Shown piece after piece: positions 10,107 to 19,904 of a DNA stretch of 64,000 bases; the stretch's first letter is position 1; each line of letters starts with the position of its first letter. Location of the stretch: assembly GCA_029211145.1 (NCBI GenBank), contig JARGEQ010000016.1, positions 1-64,000 of the forward strand. Direction: 5' to 3'. A program made the translations under genes and the position numbers. The notes beneath the pieces are model-generated. The model was not told the origin of the DNA, searched no databases, and saw nothing but the letters and a program-made list of their open reading frames with translations. Source of the stretch: Marinimicrococcus flavescens (lineage in GTDB: Bacteria > Pseudomonadota > Alphaproteobacteria > Geminicoccales > Geminicoccaceae).

Positions 10107-12296
10107 CTAAAGGAAGCTCTGCGGGTCGACGTCGATCTGCAGGTCGATCTTCGAGGGCAGCCGCTTCTGCTGGAGCCAGCGGCGCAGCCAGGCCGGCAGG
10201 TCGAGATCGAGGCCGGCCTTGACCAGCAGGCGCTCGCGCCAGCGGCCGCGCAGCAGCGCCAGCGGCGCCGGCGCCGGCCCCAGCACCAGCACGCCCTCCT
10301 CGTCCGGGGCGCGGCGCACCAGCTCGCGGGCCGCCTCGCCGACCTTCACCCGGTCCGGCCCCGATACCACCAGGGCCGCGAGCTGGCCCATGGGCGGCAT
10401 GGCGCCGGCCTCGCGCTCCTCCAGCTCGACCGCCATGAAACGGTCCTTGTCGCCCGAGGCCAGCGCCTGCATCACCGGATGCTCGGGCAGGTGGGTCTGC
10501 AGCAGCACCCTGCCCGGCCGCTCGGCCCGCCCGGCGCGGCCGGCCACCTGGTAGAGGAGCTGGAAGGTCCGCTCGGCGGCCCGCGGGTCGCCGCCCGAGA
10601 GGCTGAGATCGGCGTCGATCACGCCGACCAGCGTGAGGTCGGGGAAATGGTGACCCTTGGCGATCATCTGGGTGCCCACCAGCACGTCGATCTCGCGCCG
10701 CTCCATGGCCCGCACGAGGGCCTCGGCCTGGCTGGCGGTATTGACGGTGTCGCTGGTCATGACCTCGAGCCGCGCCTCGGGAAAGAGGGCGCGCACCTCC
10801 TCGGCGACGCGCTCCACGCCGGGGCCCGAGAGCGCGATGCTGTCGAGGCTGCCGCAGCCCGGGCAATGCTCCGGCTCGGGCATGCCGTACCCGCAATGGT
10901 GGCACATCAGCCGCCGGCGCAGCCGGTGGGCCGTGAGCCAGGCGCTGCAGTTGGGGCAGCGCAGCCGGTGACCGCAGGCCCGGCACAAGGTCAACGGCGC
11001 GTAGCCGCGGCGGTTGAGGAACAGCAGCGCCTGGCCTTCCGCCTCCAGCGTCCCGCGCAGCGCCTCGCGCAGTGGCGGGGCCAGGAAGGCGCCGCGCGGC
11101 GGGCGCATCTTCCTGAGGTCGACCAGCCCGATCGGCGCCAGGGCCGCCCCGCCGTGGCGCGAGGGCAGCAGGAGATGGCGCCAGCCCGGCTCGGCCCAGG
11201 GGCCGCCTTCCACGGCCCCGGCCCTGACCGCCGTCTCGAGCGAGGGGGTGGCGCTGGCCAGCACCGCCGCCGCGCCTTCGAGGCGGGCGCGCAGAAGCGC
11301 CATCTCGCGGGCGTGGTAGATCACGCCGTCTTCCTGCTTGAAGCTGGAATCGTGCTCCTCGTCGACGACCACCAGCCCGAGCCCGGTCATCGGCAGGAAC
11401 AGCGCCGAGCGCGCGCCCACCACGACCTGGACCCTGCCCTCGGCGATCCACCGCCAGCCGCGCCGCCGCTGGGCGGCGGTGAGGCCCGAGTGCCAGACCA
11501 ACGGCTCGGTGCCGAAGCGCCGCACGAAGCGCTCGAGCCACTGGGCGCTGAGCGCGATCTCGGGCAGCAGCACGAGCACCCGGCGGCCCTGCCGCAGCGC
11601 CTCGGCCACCGCCTCCAGATAGACCTCGGTCTTGCCGGCCCCGGGCACGCCCTCGAGCAGCGCCACTCCGGCGCCCTCGGCCACCAGCTCGCGCAGCTCG
11701 TCGGCGGCGGCCGCCTGGCGCTCGCCGAGCTCGACGCCCGGATGGGCGGGATCGGGGGGCGCCGGCCAGCCCTCCTCGGTGACCTCGACCGGCTCCAAAA
11801 GACCCGCCTCGGCCATCTGGCGCAGCACCGCAGCACTGGTGGCGGCAGCCTTGCCGAGCTCGGCGCCGAGCTGCAGCGGGGCACGCTCCAGCGCATCCAG
11901 CACGCGCTGTCGGGGCGCGGTGAGCTTCGCCGGCGGCTCTGCCGGGCCGCGCCGGTAGCCGAGCCGGGCGGGCGGCGGCTCCAGCGCCGAGGGCACGCTC
12001 ATCGCGAGCTTCATGACGGCCCCCAGCGGCGCCAGGGTCGCGGCTGCCACCTCGCGCACGAAGGCGCGCAGGCCCTCGGGCATGGGCGGGGCGTCCATCA
12101 CGCCGCGCAGCGGCCGCACCCGCTCGGGCGGCGCCCGGCGGGCCGCCGGCTCGTCCCAGACCACGCCCACCGCCTCGCGCGGGCCGAAGGGAACGCGCAC
12201 GAAGGTGCCGGGCGGCGGCACCGGCTCGGCCGCGCGATAGTCGAAGGGTGCGTCGAGCGGCAGCGGCAGCAGCACCGGGACGATGCGATCGGCCAT
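10107..12296 (-). CDS. priA: PriA, primosomal replication-restart helicase
   Basis: 729 residues. An N-terminal 3'-OH DNA-binding domain is followed by a superfamily 2 helicase core: Walker A GVPGAGKTEVY at about 217-227 and Walker B DEEH near 306, and the motif SATPSLE. Eight zinc-binding cysteines sit in CRACG, CPNC, CHHCG and CPGCG pairs at about 440-490. The C-terminal PriA_C domain is complete. It reloads DnaB at stalled forks. Divergent from xerC across about 98 nt, a common alphaproteobacterial arrangement. Confidence 0.96.
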   Translation of the reverse strand: MADRIVPVLLPLPLDAPFDYRAAEPVPPPGTFVRVPFGPREAVGVVWDEPAARRAPPERVRPLRGVMDAPPMPEGLRAFVREVAAATLAPLGAVMKLAMSVPSALEPPPARLGYRRGPAEPPAKLTAPRQRVLDALERAPLQLGAELGKAAATSAAVLRQMAEAGLLEPVEVTEEGWPAPPDPAHPGVELGERQAAAADELRELVAEGAGVALLEGVPGAGKTEVYLEAVAEALRQGRRVLVLLPEIALSAQWLERFVRRFGTEPLVWHSGLTAAQRRRGWRWIAEGRVQVVVGARSALFLPMTGLGLVVVDEEHDSSFKQEDGVIYHAREMALLRARLEGAAAVLASATPSLETAVRAGAVEGGPWAEPGWRHLLLPSRHGGAALAPIGLVDLRKMRPPRGAFLAPPLREALRGTLEAEGQALLFLNRRGYAPLTLCRACGHRLRCPNCSAWLTAHRLRRRLMCHHCGYGMPEPEHCPGCGSLDSIALSGPGVERVAEEVRALFPEARLEVMTSDTVNTASQAEALVRAMERREIDVLVGTQMIAKGHHFPDLTLVGVIDADLSLSGGDPRAAERTFQLLYQVAGRAGRAERPGRVLLQTHLPEHPVMQALASGDKDRFMAVELEEREAGAMPPMGQLAALVVSGPDRVKVGEAARELVRRAPDEEGVLVLGPAPAPLALLRGRWRERLLVKAGLDLDLPAWLRRWLQQKRLPSKIDLQIDVDPQSFL

Positions 12297-12317
12297 GGGG
12301 GAGGTCGGCTCGGCTCG

Positions 12318-12345
12318 TTGACAGGCCCGGGGCTGATACCATGAT
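12318..12345 (+). promoter_or_regulatory. probable sigma-70 promoter for xerC
   Basis: A perfect TTGACA at 12318-12323 is followed, 16 nt later, by CATGAT at 12340-12345 (4 of 6 matches to TATAAT), about 50 nt before the xerC start. It lies in the divergent priA/xerC gap. Confidence 0.4.
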
Positions 12346-12394
12346 GGCGGGGCCGAGGCTAACCCCGCCGCCGCACCCCTGACGGAGAACCGGC

Positions 12395-13330
12395 TTGCTC
12401 GCCTATGCCACCGCCGACCTCGCGGCGCTCGCCCGCGAATGGCTCGCCTGGATCGGCGAGGAACGCCGCCTCGCCGCCCGCACCCGGCTGGCCTACGCCC
12501 AGGATCTGGACGGCTTCATCACCTTCCTCGCCGGCCATCTGGGCGGCGGCGTGTCGAGCGAGGCGCTGGTGGCGCTGGCGCCCTCGGACTTCCGCGCCTG
12601 GCTCGCCTGGCGGCACGGCCGCGGCCTCGCCCGCAGCTCGACCGCCCGCGCCATGGCGGCGGTGCGCGACTTCTACCGGTTCCTCGACCGCCGCCACGGA
12701 ATCCACAACCCGGCCTTGAAGGCGATCCGCAGCGCCCCCTACCGGCGGCCCCTGCCCCGGCCGCTCTCGGCCGGCCAGGCGGTCGAGCTGGCCGCCGCCG
12801 CCGGCGAGACCGCCCGCGAGCCGTGGATCGCCCGGCGCGACGAGGCGGTCCTGCTGCTGCTCTATGGCGGCGGGCTGCGCATCGGCGAGGCGCTGGGCCT
12901 GCTGCGCCGCGACGTGGGCCCCCGGCCGCGGGAGCTGCAGGTGCTGCGGGTGCGCGGCAAGGGCGATCGCGAGCGGCTGGTGCCGGTGCTGCCGGTGGTG
13001 GCGGCGGGCATCGACGCCTATCTGGCGGCATGCCCCAACCCGCCCGCGGCCGACGGCCCGCTCTTCATCGGCGTGCGCGGCAAGGCGCTCCAGCCGGCGG
13101 TGATCCAGGGCCTGGTGCGCCGCCTGCGGGCAGCACTCGGCCTGCCCGAGACGGCCACGCCGCACGCGCTGAGGCACAGCTTTGCCACCCACCTGCTGGC
13201 GGGCGGCGCCGACCTGCGCGCCATCCAGGAGCTGCTCGGCCACCAGAGCCTGTCGACCACCCAGCGCTACACCGCCGTCGACAGCGAGCGGCTGCTCGCC
13301 CTCTACGCCCGCGCCCATCCGCGTGCCTGA
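12395..13330 (+). CDS. xerC: XerC-type tyrosine recombinase
   Basis: 311 residues from a TTG start preceded by GGAG at 7 nt. Resolves chromosome dimers at dif with XerD under FtsK control. SAM-like core-binding N-terminal domain (1-115) and catalytic C-terminal domain with the full set: R162 (GGLRIGEAL), K189, H257-x-x-R260, H283 (LGHQSLSTTQRY) and the nucleophile Y292. XerC rather than XerD is inferred from position next to priA and from overall resemblance; the distinction needs a tree. No phage or integron context, so a housekeeping role is most likely. Confidence 0.87.
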   Translation: MLAYATADLAALAREWLAWIGEERRLAARTRLAYAQDLDGFITFLAGHLGGGVSSEALVALAPSDFRAWLAWRHGRGLARSSTARAMAAVRDFYRFLDRRHGIHNPALKAIRSAPYRRPLPRPLSAGQAVELAAAAGETAREPWIARRDEAVLLLLYGGGLRIGEALGLLRRDVGPRPRELQVLRVRGKGDRERLVPVLPVVAAGIDAYLAACPNPPAADGPLFIGVRGKALQPAVIQGLVRRLRAALGLPETATPHALRHSFATHLLAGGADLRAIQELLGHQSLSTTQRYTAVDSERLLALYARAHPRA

Positions 13331-13441
13331 GCCCCTGCGGGCACCCGCCCGGCGGCCGTTGCACCCGTATCTTCAAGGGCTTATAGGGGAACTCGGCCCG
13401 CCGTCGGGGCCCTTCGCGCCGAACCCGGGACCGGAGCGGTC

Positions 13442-16411
13442 TTGCGCCTTTTGTTGCTGATCCTCGGCCTCGTCGCCGCCGCGTTCACCGCCGCCCTGTT
13501 CCTCGGGCAGCGTCTGCTCGACCGCGACACGCTGCGGGCCGAGCTGATCGACCGGCTGGCCGCCGCCACCGGCGCCGATGTGGCGGCGGGCGGGCCGGTC
13601 GAGATCGAGCTGCTGCCGCAGCCCCGGCTGGTGATGGCGGAGCTGGTGCTGGATCTGCCCGGCACAGACGCCCGCCTCGCCATCGACCGGGCCGAGATCG
13701 GGCTCGCCGCGGCGCCATTGCTGCGCGGCCAGGCGGTGATCGCCAATGCGCGGCTGGTGCGGCCGCGCCTGACCCTGCCCCGGCCGCCGCAAAGCCTGGG
13801 CGAGCTCGGCGCCCTGCTGCCGGACGGCGCCGCCCTGCCCTTCCGGGCGGTGCAGGTGCTGGACGGCGCCGTCTCGGTCGCCGGCGCGCCGCCACAGGCT
13901 CACGGGCTGGACCTGGCGCTGGAGGTGGACGAGCTTTCCGGCGGGCTCACCGTCGAAGGAACCGGCACGCTCGCCGGCCAGGCGCTGCGCCTCGATCTGG
14001 AGACCAGCGCGTTCACCCGCGAGGCGCCGATGTCGCTGCGGCTCGAGGTGGCGCTGGGGCCGCCCGAGCAGGAGGTGGCGCTCCGCTACCGCGGCAGCCT
14101 GCAGCCTGCCCGCGACGGGCCTCCTGCCAGCAGCGGCGAGGTTCAGCTCGCCCTGGCCGACCTTCCCTCCGGCAGCGCGCTGCTGGCTGACCTGCTGCCG
14201 GCCGGGCAGGCCGCCGCCGCAGCGAGGACCGCAGGGCGCCTCCTCGAAGGTGCCCTGGCCCTCAACGCCCGGCTCGAGGTCCACGGGCCAGCCTGGCGGC
14301 TCGACGAGCTCCGGCTGGTGGGCGGCGGCAGCGATCTCTCGGGCAGCCTCGCCTGGGAGCGCCCGGCGGCGGCGGAGCCGGTGCTGACCGCCGAGCTCGT
14401 CTCGACGCGGCTGCGCCTGCCCGACACGGTGCCTGCCCTGCTGGCGGGCGGGGGGGGCGACTGGCCCGCACCGCCGCCCGGCCTGACGGGCCGCATCCGG
14501 CTCGCCGTGGGCGCCCTCGACTGGCGGGACGGCGTGGTGCGGCAGCTTCGCCTCGAGGCGGCGCTGGGCGGCGACGGCAACGTGGCGCTCGAGCGCCTGT
14601 CGGCCGACCTGCCGGGCGGCATTGCGGTCCGGGCGAGCGGCACCTACGCCACGAGCAACGGGCCGCCGGCCGTGGAGGCGGACCTCGACGCCGCGGGCGA
14701 GGATCTCCAGAGCCTGCTGGCCTGGGCGGGCGTGCCGGCGGAAGAGCTGCCGGCGGGCCGGCTGCGCGGGGTCTCCCTGACCGGCCGCCTGCGCCTCACC
14801 CCCGCCGCCCTGGCGTTGCGCGACGCCGAGCTGCGGCTGGACGCCAGCCGCGCCACCGGCTCGATGGCGCTGGTCACGGTGGGCCGGCCGCAGCTCGCCC
14901 TCAAGGCCGAGATCGACCGGCTGACCCTCGACGATTACGGCCTCGGGCCCGCCGAGCTGGCGTCTCTGGCCCAGGGCGGCCTGGTCGATGGTCTCGACGC
15001 CGCGCTGGACCTGCGCATCGAGCGTCTCGGCTGGCACGAGCTGCGCCCCGAGGGGGTGAGCCTGCGCCTCGACCTCCAGCGCGGCCGCCTGCGGGTCGAC
15101 GAGCTGGCCATGACCGATCTGGCGGGGGCGCGGTTGCGGATCGTCGGCGACCACGATCTGCGCCAGGGCAGCTGGGCGTTTGCCGGCGAGGCCGAGATCC
15201 CCTCGCCCTCGCGCCTCGCCCGCGCCTTCGCGGTCGAGCTGCCGGCGCCGGTGGTGGCGCTGGGCGCCTTCCGGGCCAGCGCCACCGGCCGCAGCGATGG
15301 CCGGAGCGGCGAGCTGGAGCTGCAGCTCGACAACCCCTTCCTCGCGATCGGCGTCGATGCCGCCACCGCGGCACCGCCGGCCTGGCCGCCGCGGGCCCTG
15401 CGAGCGAGCGTCGAGCTCGCCGCACCCGGCCTGCGCGAGCTTTTGCTGCGGCTGGGGGCGCAGGGCTTCGACCAGCCGGCGCTCGCCGGCCCCCTCGACG
15501 GGCGTCTCGACGTGACATCGGCACCGGACGGCGGCCATGCCCTCACCCTGGCCCTCGAGGCGGGCCGGATGCGGCTGGAAGGCGAGCTGCTGCACGGCGA
15601 GGCTGCCTCGCCCCCCTCGCTCGCCGGCCGGCTCGCCGCCCGGCACCTCGACGCCGGCGCGCTGCTCGACCTCTACCGCGCGCTGGAGCCGGCGCTGGGG
15701 CTGCCGGCGGGGCCCCTGCGCTCCTGGCCGGGAGCCTGGCCGCGGCGCAAGCTCGACTGGACGTGGCTGGAGAAGGCTGCGCTCGACCTGGCCCTCGAGG
15801 CGTCGCTGGTGGACGGAAGCCGGCCGCTCGGCGACGCCGGGGCCAGGCTTGCGCTGGAGGACGGACGGCTGCGGCTCGAGGAGATCGGCGTGCCGCTGGC
15901 CGGCGGCAGGCTGCACGGCGGGCTCGAGCTGGCGCATGCCGCGACCGGCCCGCAGCTCGCCTTCAAGCTGGGCCTCGAAGGCGCGGATGCCGCCGGCCTG
16001 CTTCACGCGCTGCGTGCCGGCGAGGCGCTCGACGGCGTGCTCGATCTGGAGCTCGAGGCGCGCAGCCAGGGCCTGGCGCTGGCCGATCTGGTGGGCAATC
16101 TGGAGGGAGACGGCCAGCTGGCGCTGCGCCGCGCCCGCCTCGACCTCGTGTCGGACGGTGCGGCCGGGCCGCTGGAGCTTGCGGCGGTGGAAGGCCGGTT
16201 CGGCGTGGTGCGCGGGGTAGCCCAGGCCCGGCCGCCGCTGAACGTCACGGGCGGCGGACGGATCGAGGCACGCTTCGACCTTCTGGCGTGGCTGCTGGCG
16301 GCCCGGCTCGAGCTGCCGGACGCGCCGCCGATCGAGGTGCTGGGCCCGCCCGACGCGCCCTACCGGCTGGAGACGGCGGAGGCGGCCGGGCCGGAGCCCG
16401 CCGCCCCCTGA
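13442..16411 (+). CDS. AsmA-family envelope protein
   Basis: 989 residues from a TTG start with GGAG just upstream. An N-terminal signal anchor (residues 2-20) precedes a domain typical of AsmA: LIDRLAAATGADV, then GPVEIELLPQPRLVMAELVL. The long remainder is beta-rich, low in Cys, and full of Leu/Asp/Gly/Arg repeats. The C-terminal AsmA region (LNVTGGGRIEARFDLLAW) is present. AsmA-like proteins are inner-membrane-anchored and are thought to bridge the periplasm and move phospholipid to the outer membrane. It converges with fumC, leaving only 7 nt between stops. Confidence 0.85.
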   Translation: MRLLLLILGLVAAAFTAALFLGQRLLDRDTLRAELIDRLAAATGADVAAGGPVEIELLPQPRLVMAELVLDLPGTDARLAIDRAEIGLAAAPLLRGQAVIANARLVRPRLTLPRPPQSLGELGALLPDGAALPFRAVQVLDGAVSVAGAPPQAHGLDLALEVDELSGGLTVEGTGTLAGQALRLDLETSAFTREAPMSLRLEVALGPPEQEVALRYRGSLQPARDGPPASSGEVQLALADLPSGSALLADLLPAGQAAAAARTAGRLLEGALALNARLEVHGPAWRLDELRLVGGGSDLSGSLAWERPAAAEPVLTAELVSTRLRLPDTVPALLAGGGGDWPAPPPGLTGRIRLAVGALDWRDGVVRQLRLEAALGGDGNVALERLSADLPGGIAVRASGTYATSNGPPAVEADLDAAGEDLQSLLAWAGVPAEELPAGRLRGVSLTGRLRLTPAALALRDAELRLDASRATGSMALVTVGRPQLALKAEIDRLTLDDYGLGPAELASLAQGGLVDGLDAALDLRIERLGWHELRPEGVSLRLDLQRGRLRVDELAMTDLAGARLRIVGDHDLRQGSWAFAGEAEIPSPSRLARAFAVELPAPVVALGAFRASATGRSDGRSGELELQLDNPFLAIGVDAATAAPPAWPPRALRASVELAAPGLRELLLRLGAQGFDQPALAGPLDGRLDVTSAPDGGHALTLALEAGRMRLEGELLHGEAASPPSLAGRLAARHLDAGALLDLYRALEPALGLPAGPLRSWPGAWPRRKLDWTWLEKAALDLALEASLVDGSRPLGDAGARLALEDGRLRLEEIGVPLAGGRLHGGLELAHAATGPQLAFKLGLEGADAAGLLHALRAGEALDGVLDLELEARSQGLALADLVGNLEGDGQLALRRARLDLVSDGAAGPLELAAVEGRFGVVRGVAQARPPLNVTGGGRIEARFDLLAWLLAARLELPDAPPIEVLGPPDAPYRLETAEAAGPEPAAP

Positions 16412-16418
16412 CGAAAGC

Positions 16419-17822
16419 TCAGTCGGAGGGGCCCAGCATGTTCTCCGGCCGGACCCACTGGTCGAACTCCTCGCTGGTGAGGAGGTCGAGCGCCATGGCC
16501 GCCTCCTTGAGCGTGGTACCCTCCTTGTGGGCCTTCTTGGCGACCTTGGCGGCGTTGTCGTAGCCGATCTTGGGATTGAGCGCGGTCACCAGCATCAGGC
16601 TCTCGTTGAGGAGCTTGCCGATGCGCTCGCGGTCGGCCTCGATGCCCGCCACGCAGTTGTCGGTGAAGCTGCGGCAGCCGTCGGCGATCAGGCGGATCGA
16701 CTGCAGCACGTTGTAGATCATCACCGGCTTGAAGACGTTGAGCTCGAAATGACCGTTCGAGCCGCCCACCGTCACCGCCACATGGTTGCCCATGACCTGG
16801 GCGCAGACCATGGTCAGGGCCTCGCTCTGGGTCGGGTTGACCTTGCCCGGCATGATCGAGCTGCCCGGCTCGTTCTCGGGCAGGCGAAGCTCGCCCAGGC
16901 CGCAGCGCGGGCCCGAGCCCAGCAGGCGCACGTCGTTGGCGATCTTCATCAGCGAGACCGCCAGCACGTTGAGCGCACCGGAAAGCTCGACTAGCGCGTC
17001 ATGCGCGGCGAGCGCCTCGAACTTGTTGGGCGCGGTGACGAACGGCAGGCCGGTGATCGTGGCGACCTCCGCGGCGAAATCCTCGGCGAAGCCCTTCCTG
17101 GCGTTGAGCCCGGTGCCCACCGCCGTGCCGCCCTGGGCCAGCAGCATGACCCGCGGCAGCGCCGCCTTCACCCGCTCGATCCCGTAGGCGATCTGGGTGG
17201 CGTAGCCCGAGAACTCCTGGCCCAGCGTCAGCGGGGTTGCGTCCTGGAGGTGGGTGCGGCCGATCTTGACGACCGATTCGAACTCCCTGGCCTTCGCCTC
17301 CAGCGCCGTGCGCAGATGCTCCAGCGCCGGCAGCAACGCGCCATGCGCCTGCTCGCCGGCGGCGATGTGCATGGCGGTCGGGAAGGTATCGTTGGAGGAC
17401 TGGCCGCGATTGACGTGGTCGTTCGGGTGGACCGGCTCCTTGACGCCGCGCGGCGCCCCCAGGAGCTCGTTGGCCCGGTTGGCGATCACCTCATTGGCGT
17501 TCATGTTGGACTGGGTGCCCGAGCCGGTCTGCCAGACGACCAGCGGGAAATGCTCGTCGAGGCGACCATCGGCCACCTCCTGCGCGGCCGTGGCGACGGC
17601 CTCACCGACCTTCTGGTCAAGGGCGCCCAGGCGCATGTTGACGCGCGCCGCGGCGAGCTTCACCACGCCCAGGGCGCGGATCAGCGGCAGCGGCAGGCGC
17701 TCGCCGCCAATGCGGAAATTCTGCAGGGAACGCTGGGTCTGGGCACCCCAGTAGCGGGAGGCTTCCACCTCGACCGGACCGAACGTATCGGTCTCGACGC
17801 GCACATTGCGATCGCTCGCCAT
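16419..17822 (-). CDS. fumC: Class II fumarate hydratase
   Basis: 467 residues, normal for FumC. It hydrates fumarate to malate in the TCA cycle without an iron-sulfur cluster. Signature [12 protein letters not shown] carries the flexible catalytic Ser; other conserved blocks are [27 protein letters not shown] and [16 protein letters not shown]. The ATG at 17822 has GGGAG 7 nt before it and starts right at the family N-terminus; the frame remains open upstream. Oxygen-stable, so it is likely the main aerobic fumarase. Confidence 0.97.
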   Translation of the reverse strand: MASDRNVRVETDTFGPVEVEASRYWGAQTQRSLQNFRIGGERLPLPLIRALGVVKLAAARVNMRLGALDQKVGEAVATAAQEVADGRLDEHFPLVVWQTGSGTQSNMNANEVIANRANELLGAPRGVKEPVHPNDHVNRGQSSNDTFPTAMHIAAGEQAHGALLPALEHLRTALEAKAREFESVVKIGRTHLQDATPLTLGQEFSGYATQIAYGIERVKAALPRVMLLAQGGTAVGTGLNARKGFAEDFAAEVATITGLPFVTAPNKFEALAAHDALVELSGALNVLAVSLMKIANDVRLLGSGPRCGLGELRLPENEPGSSIMPGKVNPTQSEALTMVCAQVMGNHVAVTVGGSNGHFELNVFKPVMIYNVLQSIRLIADGCRSFTDNCVAGIEADRERIGKLLNESLMLVTALNPKIGYDNAAKVAKKAHKEGTTLKEAAMALDLLTSEEFDQWVRPENMLGPSD

Positions 17823-17932
17823 CACCCCACTCCCATGGCCGTTGTCGGCGGCCGAGTAGGCGCGGCGGCGAGCGCTTGTCAATCGCTCCAGGCGGGCGGC
17901 ACCCGCGCGGGCTCGCCCGCGCCGGCCGGACC

Positions 17933-18472
17933 TCACTTCCGCCTGAACGTGTCCAGGCTCACGACCTCCGCGCCGGCCCCGGCGCCAGCGCCGGCATCCG
18001 GCGCGGCACGCTCGTCCTGCGGCGGCAGCTCGGCGATCTCCGCCTCGTGCCGCTCGTCCGGTGCGTCGCCCCGGCGCTCGTGCGGCCCGCCGGCCGTCGG
18101 CAGCGGCACCACGTCCGGCTCCAGCGTGAACTGCAGCCCGAACTCCGCACCCGGGTCGGCGAACACCTTGAGCGCGCTGTAAGGCACGCGCAGGCGCTGC
18201 GGCGCGTCGTTGAAGCTCAGCGTCACGGCGAATCCGTCCTCGTCCACCACCAGGTCCCAGAACTGGTGCTGGAGGACGATCGTCATCTCGCTGGGGTAGC
18301 GCTCACGCAGGAACTCGGGGATGTCGACCCCGGGATCGGCGGTGCGGAAGGTGACGTAGAAATGGTGCGGCGGCGGCAGGTCATCCTCGCCGAGCCGCTT
18401 CAGCACGTCGCGCACCACGCTGCGCAGGGCGATCTCGACGAGCCGCCCGTAATCGATTTGCCCGCGTCGCAT
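17933..18472 (-). CDS. sspB: SspB-family ClpXP adaptor protein
   Basis: About 179 residues. The alpha-type SspB core ([18 protein letters not shown], then [41 protein letters not shown]) covers residues 1-115. A long acidic/Ala-Gly-rich linker follows, with a short conserved tail ending SLDTFRRK, matching the ClpX-binding tail of the family. SspB tethers ssrA-tagged proteins to ClpXP. Remarkably, the tmRNA gene that adds that tag lies directly upstream on the same strand. Start is uncertain: ATG 18493 would add 7 residues, and neither has a strong ribosome site. Confidence 0.88.
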   Translation of the reverse strand: MRRGQIDYGRLVEIALRSVVRDVLKRLGEDDLPPPHHFYVTFRTADPGVDIPEFLRERYPSEMTIVLQHQFWDLVVDEDGFAVTLSFNDAPQRLRVPYSALKVFADPGAEFGLQFTLEPDVVPLPTAGGPHERRGDAPDERHEAEIAELPPQDERAAPDAGAGAGAGAEVVSLDTFRRK

Positions 18473-18504
18473 GCCGGCAGCCGCACTCCGCATCGAACAG
18501 GAGA

Positions 18505-18786
18505 GAAGAGGTGGGGGGCTTCTGTTGCCCGGCGCCCCCCGGGCCGCGCTTACCTAAGATTAGGCAGCGAGAGCCATACGGTTATCGTTGGCATCTTTCA
18601 GTCGGCCCGATAACGGCGGTACCATGCCGGGCGAAAACTGCCTCTTTACCACGCGCGTCGATCCTGATTCGCCCCCGCAAACCGGCCTTTCGGGCCGGGA
18701 GGTTGGTGGAGGCGCCGGGCTCTGCCCCCGGGTCCGCTACGCTTATGCCAAGCAGCGTTTATCGCCATAGCCGGCTTGCACCGGCC
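18505..18786 (-). ncRNA. ssrA: tmRNA, circularly permuted two-piece form
   Basis: Read on the minus strand. The acceptor half comes first: its 3' end at 18704 reads CGCCTCCACCA, preceded by a T-arm-like CCGGG/CCCGG stem. A 27-nt spacer containing a GGCC hairpin is followed by the coding half, starting at 18676 with GGGGGCG. GGGGGCG pairs with CGCCTCC over 7 bp and places a G-U wobble at the third pair, the alanine-tRNA identity mark. GGATCGACGCG follows, as in other tmRNAs. The tag frame is at 18592-18560. Past the tag, a GGGGGGC/GCCCCCC stem at about 18514-18541 probably ends the transcript. Outer ends are approximate. It rescues stalled ribosomes and marks nascent chains for ClpXP. Confidence 0.93.
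18560..18592 (-). other. tmRNA tag reading frame, tag (A)ANDNRMALAA
   Basis: Within the coding half, the resume codon GCC is followed by codons for N-D-N-R-M-A-L-A-A and a TAA stop. With the alanine from the charged tmRNA, the tag is A-ANDNRMALAA. ANDN at the start and ALAA at the end are the usual alpha-type ends, read by SspB and ClpX respectively; the middle is short. Confidence 0.92.
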
Positions 18787-18791
18787 CTCCC

Positions 18792-18819
18792 AATATAGGG
18801 CCTCGTCAGCGGCGCGCAA
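18792..18819 (-). promoter_or_regulatory. probable ssrA promoter
   Basis: On the minus strand TTGCGC (18819-18814) and TATATT (18797-18792) are separated by 16 nt. They are placed to start transcription near 18786, just ahead of the acceptor half of the tmRNA. The only AT-rich hexamer in an otherwise GC-rich gap. Confidence 0.5.
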
Positions 18820-18899
18820 CGGGCACGAGGAACAATTGCGCCCTCGACAGCGACGCATCGCTGGCCATAGAAGGCGGCGTTCTTGGATGGAGGGGCGGG

Positions 18900-19904
18900 A
18901 TGGCGCTCGACGCGGAGAAAGAGGCAGAGATCGAGACGCTGCGGGCCAGTACCGCAACGACGCGGCGGGCCACCGTGCCGGCGCTCGAGGAGCTGCTCTA
19001 CAAGCCGTTGCCGGTGCTCGACCAGGGCTTCGTGCGGGTCATCGACTATATGGGCGACGATGCCGCCATCGTGCAGGCGGCGCGGGTCTCCTACGGCAAG
19101 GGCACCAAGCAGGTCAGCAACGATCGCGGCCTGATCAACTACCTCATCCGCCACCGCCACACCTCGCCGTTCGAGATGTGCGAGATCAAGCTCCACGTGA
19201 AGCTGCCGATCTTCGTCGCGCGCCAGTGGATCCGCCACCGCACCGCCAACGTGAACGAGTATTCCGCGCGCTATTCGGTGCTCGACCGCGAGTTCTACGT
19301 GCCCGACCAGGAGTTCGTCCGCCTCCAGAAGGTCGAGCGCAAGGCCGCCACCCAGCAGGCCAGCCTGTTCGGCGAGGCGGCGCCGGCGGCACCCCAGGTC
19401 ACCGCGGCGCAGTCGACCACCAACAAGCAGGGCCGCGAGGAGCTGCTCGAGCGCGATGCCGCGGCCCAGGTGCTGCGCGACATCAACGGGATCAGCAACC
19501 GCAGCTTCACCACCTACGAGAAGCTCCTGGGCGACGAGGAGCGGCCGGGCATCGCCCGGGAGCTGGCCCGCATGGTGCTGCCGCTCAACGCCTACACGCA
19601 GTGGTACTGGAAGGTCGATCTTCACAATCTGCTGCACTTCCTGGCGCTGCGTGCCGACAGCCACGCCCAGTACGAGATCCGCGCCTATGCCGACGTGCTG
19701 ATGGACGTGCTGCAGCGCTGGGTGCCGCTGACCGCCGCCGCCTTCGAGGAGTACCGGCTGGGGGCCTCGACGCTTTCCGCCCGGGCGATCGAGGTCCTGC
19801 GCCGCCGTCTCAAGGGCGAGGCGGTGAGCCGCCAGGACTCCGGGCTCAGCGCCGGGGAATGGCGCGAGCTCGAGGCCGTCTTTCCCGAGCTGGGGGGCCT
19901 CTAG
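18900..19904 (+). CDS. thyX: Flavin-dependent thymidylate synthase
   Basis: 334 residues. ThyX makes dTMP from dUMP using methylene-tetrahydrofolate and FAD/NADPH. The diagnostic RHRX7S motif is R112-H113-R114...S122 ([11 protein letters not shown]). FAD-contact regions [10 protein letters not shown] and [22 protein letters not shown] are intact. The protein is longer than compact ThyX (about 220-250 residues) because of an insertion around 145-180 (Ala/Gln-rich) and N- and C-terminal extensions, as in other alphaproteobacteria. GGAGGGGCGGG precedes the ATG. Divergent from ssrA/sspB. Confidence 0.96.
   Translation: MALDAEKEAEIETLRASTATTRRATVPALEELLYKPLPVLDQGFVRVIDYMGDDAAIVQAARVSYGKGTKQVSNDRGLINYLIRHRHTSPFEMCEIKLHVKLPIFVARQWIRHRTANVNEYSARYSVLDREFYVPDQEFVRLQKVERKAATQQASLFGEAAPAAPQVTAAQSTTNKQGREELLERDAAAQVLRDINGISNRSFTTYEKLLGDEERPGIARELARMVLPLNAYTQWYWKVDLHNLLHFLALRADSHAQYEIRAYADVLMDVLQRWVPLTAAAFEEYRLGASTLSARAIEVLRRRLKGEAVSRQDSGLSAGEWRELEAVFPELGGL

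Noticed and set aside
12395-13330. Phage or integron integrase
   Set aside because: It is next to priA and an AsmA gene in core sequence with no att sites or phage genes; XerC fits better.
13373-16006. Minus-strand frame of about 880 codons opposite the AsmA-like gene
   Set aside because: Composition is that of a reversed GC-rich frame; no motifs. The plus-strand gene has the signal anchor and AsmA ends.
18646-18957. Small minus-strand protein-coding frame between sspB and thyX
   Set aside because: The DNA is the tmRNA gene; the frame crosses both tmRNA halves and the ssrA promoter.
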